A stretch of 64,000 nucleotides of DNA from Arenicola marina (Eukaryota; Annelida; Polychaeta; Arenicolidae), in assembly GCA_964019135.1 (NCBI GenBank), contig OZ025248.1:34217670-34281669 (forward strand), written 5' to 3'. The notes beneath the pieces are model-generated. The model worked only from the letters and a program-made list of their open reading frames with translations. It was not told where the DNA came from and did not search any database. The number at the start of each line of letters is the position of its first letter. Position 1 is the stretch's first letter. This document shows positions 58,761 through 64,000 of the stretch, piece after piece. Both the position numbers and the translations under genes were made by a program.

Positions 58761-59573
58761 TCCACTTTCACCTCCATCCCAAGTACAGTAAGCACCAAAG
58801 TCATACATATCGCACACAAGGAGCTTTGATCGCAGGAGAGACCACTAATAGTATCCGGAGCACTCCAGAGATCACAAAGCACGTGCCAGATCTCGTTCGC
58901 ACAGACGATATTAGGTGAATCCCGGAGACTGTTTCCGACTAATAAGGAGAACGAAAACCGGTTGAGCAGGCCGGAAATAATACCACCGTCCAGTGCATGG
59001 TTTGATGACTGAACGTATCGAAGAACGTGTCGTGAACACGTGGAATGGGTAAGGGAATGAATACATACGTTATTGAGTTGTTGCTTTGGCACGCCACATT
59101 ATGTCCATATGCGAAATATCCAACAAAGTAACGAGGTGTATCATACGCGAAACAATCACCTGACGAGCATAGTTGAGGGCGATCGAACCCGCGGTTCTGC
59201 TGCTCTGAAGGTCTGAACACTACTAACTGAGGGAGGACAGGGGAGCTAGCATCGTGGTGAATGAACATAAGTGTGTGTTAACCACAGACCGGCGACACAC
59301 GATGGCATATGACTTTCGAAACAGACCGCCTCGTGTTGACAAACTGATCACTTAACACTGAACATGACCAGCGATGACCGACTGAAACAGAGACAATGGT
59401 ATTACCCTTGAGCCATAACCATGCAGTGACCCACCCAGGGTGAACTTTTGAAACCTGGATTGTAACATCAACACTAATCCAGACCTCGCATCGGGGTTGC
59501 GGTGGGGGGTAAGGAGGTGACGCTCTAACGTCAGCCCCACCCCCCCTGTACTCTCCCTTCTCCTTCCCGAGGG
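58761..59573. other. Probable 3' flank or 3' UTR of TMEM168
   Basis: No gene is recognised; no AATAAA on the minus strand close to the stop was found. Confidence 0.4.
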
Positions 59574-62500
59574 TCACGACCTGATGAGCTTGAAGCCGTG
59601 CCCGGTGTCGCATTCCCTCGGCGGCAGCCACCGCATCTTCTTGCGCTTGAGACACCGCAGCAGACAGTCGCAGCAGAAGAAGGCGCTGCCGATCTTGGGG
59701 AAGTTGGTCACCTTAATCAGGGGCTTAGTCACTCTGGGGAAATTATCGTCCCAGTGGCGTTCGATATCGTCATGAGTGGGCAGGTGGAATGTGAAATCGG
59801 TCCAGGCCTGAGACACGCTGTAGGCGGCCCGCAGCGCCCGGCCCGGGTCGTGGAAATCAACCTGGCGTAAACCGGCCGAGTTCAAGTCCATCCAGTCGGC
59901 GGTGAAGTCCCCCAGGCGGACGGAACCCGCGCCGGTGCCGGTGCCCCCCGCCGCCCCCTCCTCCACGTCCCCCCAGCCCTCCTGGACCACGCACGTCTGG
60001 AGCCCGACCACCACGCCGTCGCCCAGGCGGCGCACGGGCTTGAGCCAGGCCCGCGAGGCCTGAGTGTCGAGGACCAGGATGAGGCGGGTCCCGGCACTGA
60101 CGTCCGACTCCTGCCACCACTTGGTTAGGGTATCCAGCGACAGCCGCTCGCTGCCTGCAACACACACCCGACATTGTTACAGCCACGCAGCGACAATAGG
60201 ACCGTGTGGTTGATGTATATAATGGGGAATATCATTGGAACATATTGTAAAGACAAAATTTGAAGATAGCAACTTTGCTATGACAAAAATTCCGCGCCCA
60301 GTCCCCCCACCTCCGCCCCACACACCCACCTGCCAGCGCCCAATCCCCCCCCCCCCCCCCACACACACCTGCCAGCGCCCAGTCCCCCCCCCCCCACACA
60401 CCCACCGGCCAGCACCCAGTCCCCCCACCTCCGCACCACACACCCGCCTGCCAGCGCTCAATTCCCCCTCCCCCCACACACCCACTGTAGAACACGAGGC
60501 AGGTGTCAAAGCGCGGTCCGGCCGCCGTCACCTACACCATACCCCCCCCCCCCCGCCCCCTCCGCCACCCACACCCACCTGCCAGCGCCCAGTCGCCGTT
60601 GTCGTAGACGGGCCCGCTGTAGAACACGAGGTAGGTGTCAAAGCGCGGTCCGGCCGCCGTCAGCTGCTGGAAGAAGTTCCTCAGCTTGGTCTCCAGGGAC
60701 TCTGCGGTCAGTCCGCTGGAGGAGAAGTCGCAGCCGTAGGTGTCGATCAGGTGGAAGGCAAAGAAGGCCTGGACGGCGTTCAGGATGAAGGTCGCGCGGC
60801 TGCTCAGCTCCTGCAGCGCCGTGGGCGGTAACACCGTGGTCACGCGGCCGGGGCTGCCGTCAGGTCATCCAACACAAAGCGGACCAGTTAGCAGCGGAAC
60901 AGTAGNNNNNNNNNNNNNNNNNNNNNNNNNNNNNNNNNNNNNNNNNNNNNNNNNNNNNNNNNNNNNNNNNNNNNNNNNNNNNNNNNNNNNNNNNNNNNNN
61001 NNNNNNNNNNNNNNNNNNNNNNNNNNNNNNNNNNNNNNNNNNNNNNNNNNNNNNNNNNNNNNNNNNNNNNNNNNNNNNNNNNNNNNNNNNNNNNNNNNNN
61101 NNNNNCGCGCGGCTGCTCAGCTCCTGCAGCGCCGTGGGCGGTAACACCGTGGTCGCGCGGCCTGGGCTGCCGTCAGGTCATCCAACACAAAGTGGACCAG
61201 TTAGCAGCGGAACAGTAGTATATTTATTAAATATATATATTTATGTATGTATTACTATTATTGTATTTTATTTGCGACTGTCTTTACGCATTATTTCCAA
61301 CTTATGCAATATGTTTCCTATGTGTTGGTGTAAAATGATTAACATGATAAATGTTAATGTTCAACATGACGAAAACATATTAATGCCGTTAGCGAATTAA
61401 AAGTTTCATATATAACAATGAATCAACGAACAAGGAATCATTAATAATCAAGCTAAGATGACGATACCTGTGGAATGTCGCTGGAGCCACAACGGCGTAC
61501 CCAGTGCACGTCCCGCCGAGGGTGGCTCCCATCTCCCATAGCAGGCTAACCACGGCGACCTCAAGCGGCAAGACGATGAGCCAGAGACTGATGCTGACTG
61601 AGGTCTTAGTAGTCCAGGAGACGCCGGCGATGAGGATGGTGGTCACCAAGGTGACGCCCACGAGGCGCTGGGAGATGAGGCTGAAGTGGCGGACGCCCTT
61701 GGAGGCCAGGATACGGTGCATGTTCCGGGAAGATTCCTCCAGGCTGCGATACGTGCTGCAGCAGTCGGAGACCTTATTGGCCAGTTGCCAGCACGTGACC
61801 AAGAAGACCAGGTGGTAGCAGACCCAGAGCACGGAGAAGGCGGCGAAGATGGGCACGACGATTAACCACTCCTTGTGGCCGGGTATTTGTTTGGCGTTCA
61901 CCCCCCAAAAGGTCATTTGTATGGCGAAGACGGCAAGGATGAGCAGCCGCTTGGCGAGTCTCGACTTCTGGAATAGGGGACTCCATCGCTCCAAGGTGGT
62001 CTGGCTGGAGAAATACAGGTCGCTGATGGGTTCGAAGGCGACTCTTCCCAGGAAGCACCACATGGCGTACCCGTTGACCTGCATTTCAAGCAGCTTGGGG
62101 AAGAACAGCAGACCGGATACAGTGACGAATACGATCAAATTGATGAGGCCCATGAAGGACTTGGTTTGAATCGTGGTCATTGTGACGAACAGGGCTAGCG
62201 TCAGCAAGGAAATGGAAATGTAATCTTTCCCAGTCGCGATGGACGATGTTGCCATGCCGATCATTTCGAGGCCGTCCATCTTGCTGACGAGGTGGGTCGG
62301 CTTGGACGTGTTGATGACGCGTTCGATCACGTGACCCAGGCAGTGGATGACGAGGCTGGCTAGCAGGAGGACATCTCGCGCGCTGGCCGCCGACTGCAGC
62401 CCGTCGTGGCTCAGCACCGTCACGTCGGGGAAGGAGATGACTCCCAGGAGGCAGCCAACCCACAGTCGGGAGAGACTGTACCCCACGGTCTCCATGGAGA

Positions 62501-62723
62501 AGTAATACACGAGGGCGCTGGCCACGGCGAAGACGAAGAGGCCGAGGAAGGCGATGAAGAGGACGGCCATGTCCTGGCTGTGGGTCCAGCGACAGTACAG
62601 CCCCAGGGCCAGCCCGGCCAGCAACAGCCCGTTGGCTAGCAACCAGACGAGGCGCACGCCCAGGTAGGACCCCCTCAGGCGCTGCATGGTGCCGAGCCAC
62701 GTCAGGCTGTCGCTGGCTACCAT
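59574..62723 (-). CDS. TMEM168: TMEM168, multipass membrane protein
   Basis: Coding exons on the minus strand: 62723-61468, 60853-60579, 60154-59574. Phases agree and give 703 residues; human TMEM168 is recalled as 697. The first exon encodes about ten hydrophobic segments and family landmarks (YYFSMETVGYSLSRLW, MASKG-like LASKGVRHFSLISQRLV, GGTCTGYAVV). The second gives QAFFAFHLIDTYGCDFSSSG and DTYLVFYSG. The third gives WALAGGSERLSLDTL across the junction and the end DTGHGFKLIRS, close to the human C-terminus. Start MVASDSLTWLG (62723, context ACCATGG) follows an acceptor at 62751, so a 5' UTR exon lies further upstream. An assembly gap interrupts the intron before the second exon, where a 61-bp partial duplicate of that exon (61106-61166) appears. 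Function is poorly known. Confidence 0.95.
60293..60532. repeat. Tandem copies of the TMEM168 exon 3' end and donor
   Basis: Inside the intron after the exon ending 60579 are four or five diverged copies of cccacctgccagcgcccagt separated by polyC/CA (near 60325, 60367, 60401 and 60441). On the minus strand each is the exon end TGGGCGCTGGCAG followed by GTGGGT or GTGTGT. 60481-60532 also duplicates the exon interior corresponding to 60614-60663. The array thus offers alternative splice donors. Confidence 0.85.
60906..61105. other. Assembly gap, exactly 200 N
   Basis: A run of 200 Ns, a typical placeholder length, so the true distance is unknown. It is bordered by the same 113-bp sequence on both sides. 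Confidence 0.98.
61106..61218. repeat. 113-bp duplicate of 60793-60905 across the gap
   Basis: Same orientation with three differences, including GTG to GCG (Val/Ala in the TMEM168 frame) and one synonymous change. Best read as two contig ends (or two alleles) that overlap but were not merged; a real partial exon duplication is the alternative. Confidence 0.9.
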
Positions 62724-62750
62724 GGTTACGGCAGGGGACGAGAAGCAAGC

Positions 62751-63482
62751 CTGAAACAACAATAGTGAACCTGGTTATTACACAGTGATGGGTAAACACA
62801 TGTGTAGTTCGTTATACCAAGGCAAAGAACTTATTTGCGTATATTCTGCAAGGACTGCAGTTCAGTAACAATACTGTACAGGAGAGGATTAGCATAGTTA
62901 TATATAGTTATATAAAGACTATGCAGGTAAAATAAAAAGATATCATAATAACAAAATCTTTATACCATAAAATAAATTTGTACAACACTTAATAAAATAC
63001 ATGATACAGCAAGAATCCACATCAAATTTTTGGTAGACTACTCAGATCACAGAAGCTGAGTCAATGGATCCAATGGTCTGCCAATTTTATCTCCTAGGGC
63101 TCCTTACTGATCATGTCAGAATTGAGAATCAGTCTTGCTATCAAGGAGTGCATATCCATTGCTTATTTACTTCTGATGGCCTATCAACAGATCTATAGTC
63201 TCTACGAAAAGTGTCCGAATATCAAGATTATAAAATGATTTCATTTCACATATTTTGTAACATACAGGGACCAAATCTACCAAATACAAACATATTTCTT
63301 ACCCATGAAGCATAGAGTATTTGAACATGTTAATCCAATCTGTACCTAGATTTAAATCTACACAATGCATGACCTGCCTTATTATTTAAGCAGAAAATGT
63401 TGCTCTGTTATCGGTTTAAACTTCATCATATTGCAAAAGTCCAGTATGTCATTTGGCTAAAGGACTTATCCGGTTGCATATA
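62751..63482. other. Upstream of TMEM168 coding exon, no exon recognised
   Basis: Probably the 5' intron of TMEM168, because a good acceptor (TTGTTGTTTCAG on the minus strand) precedes the start-codon exon. AT-rich; the 5' UTR exon was not found. Confidence 0.4.
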
Positions 63483-63961
63483 CAGTAGTCCCTGTATTAT
63501 ACAGCCCCTCTGTTATCCGGTCTTTTCGCTGTGCATGGAAGACTTTTACATGTTAAAGCCCCTTTATTATGTGACTCCCTAACTAACACGACTTATGACC
63601 AACATTTTGGCTCGTTATACGAATGACACACAATTGAATCCTTTGTTAACTTACTGCATGGCAGCGTGGCATGGCGTGACAGTCAACCCGATTGGTTGTG
63701 AACAAACTACACATTTGGCTAATCTGACCAGTCTGAATCAGTCTAGCAGCTTTGTTAGACTGAATGCTGATGCTATGAAGCTTAGGGAAGATTGTACGAC
63801 AAGCTAAACAGACTGACGTTTGACTGCTTTAGCACAGAAGTTAACCAGAGACGTTTGCTGATTGGTGTTCACGATACTTGAGTAAAAGCTGCCCATCTCG
63901 GGGCATCCCTCTATTTTTTTCGGGCTGGCAGAACAGAAGTTGTATAACGCAGGGACAACTG
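63483..63961. mobile_element. pogo/Tigger-like MITE
   Basis: The left end CAGTAGTCCCTGTATTATAC and the reverse complement of the right end, CAGTTGTCCCTGCGTTATAC, match at most positions. Both ends are bordered by TA (63481-63482 and 63962-63963). The CAG-YCCCT start, TA target and adjacent ctgttatccgg motif are typical of pogo-group (Tc1/mariner) elements. At 479 bp with no transposase frame it is non-autonomous. Confidence 0.8.
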
Positions 63962-64000
63962 TAATTTGAAAGGAGTCTTACTTTAGCCTTATCAACTGAT

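Noticed and set aside
61106-61166. A second, tandem TMEM168 exon
   Set aside because: It is a partial copy at the edge of a 200-N gap with allele-level differences. An unmerged assembly overlap is more likely.

Overview
The window is nuclear DNA from an animal. Three multi-exon protein genes with GT/AG introns lie in sequence rich in tandem repeats and small DNA transposons. The genes are an inter-alpha-trypsin-inhibitor heavy-chain (ITIH) protein, a C12orf56-family protein and TMEM168. This combination, with compact exons and abundant minisatellites, suggests an invertebrate, most likely a non-vertebrate deuterostome such as a lancelet. The species guess is inference; family membership rests on residue-level similarity to families I recognise. 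Exon coordinates were assigned by reading splice sites and checking that reading phase is kept across every junction.

Layout: 1-1242 holds no recognised gene. 1243-8665 is nearly continuous minisatellite: a 57-bp array of about 89 copies that contains a direct tandem duplication of 1,431 bp, then a 41-43-bp array, then a 34-37-bp array with a tRNA-derived SINE inserted in it. 8862-23977 (+) holds eleven exons of an ITIH gene lacking only its 5' end; its first visible intron carries 46-bp and 31-bp arrays. 24.2-43.6 kb has no confirmed gene. It contains non-autonomous DNA transposons (24868-25943 with TA flanks, 29094-29493 with TTAA flanks), foldback elements, and a cluster at 31.3-37.2 kb made of repeated TATA-containing modules, a 22-bp array of about 122 copies and a GC-rich 57-bp array. 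43669-56119 (+) is a complete twelve-exon C12orf56-family gene (833 aa). 59574-62723 (-) is TMEM168 (three coding exons, 703 aa), tail-to-tail with C12orf56. It contains a 200-N assembly gap flanked by a 113-bp duplicate. A pogo-like MITE lies at 63483-63961.

The three genes are not known to work together: one is a secreted matrix protein, one is an uncharacterised protein, one is a multipass membrane protein. The most unusual signals are structural: (i) several unrelated minisatellites whose units each carry a short perfect inverted repeat; (ii) a 2.7-kb satellite that appears to have grown from the sequence just upstream of a TATA box inside a locally repeated promoter-like module; (iii) a short array of copies of the TMEM168 exon end plus its splice donor inside the following intron; (iv) a 15-bp intronic array that continues the C12orf56 reading frame beyond a splice donor.
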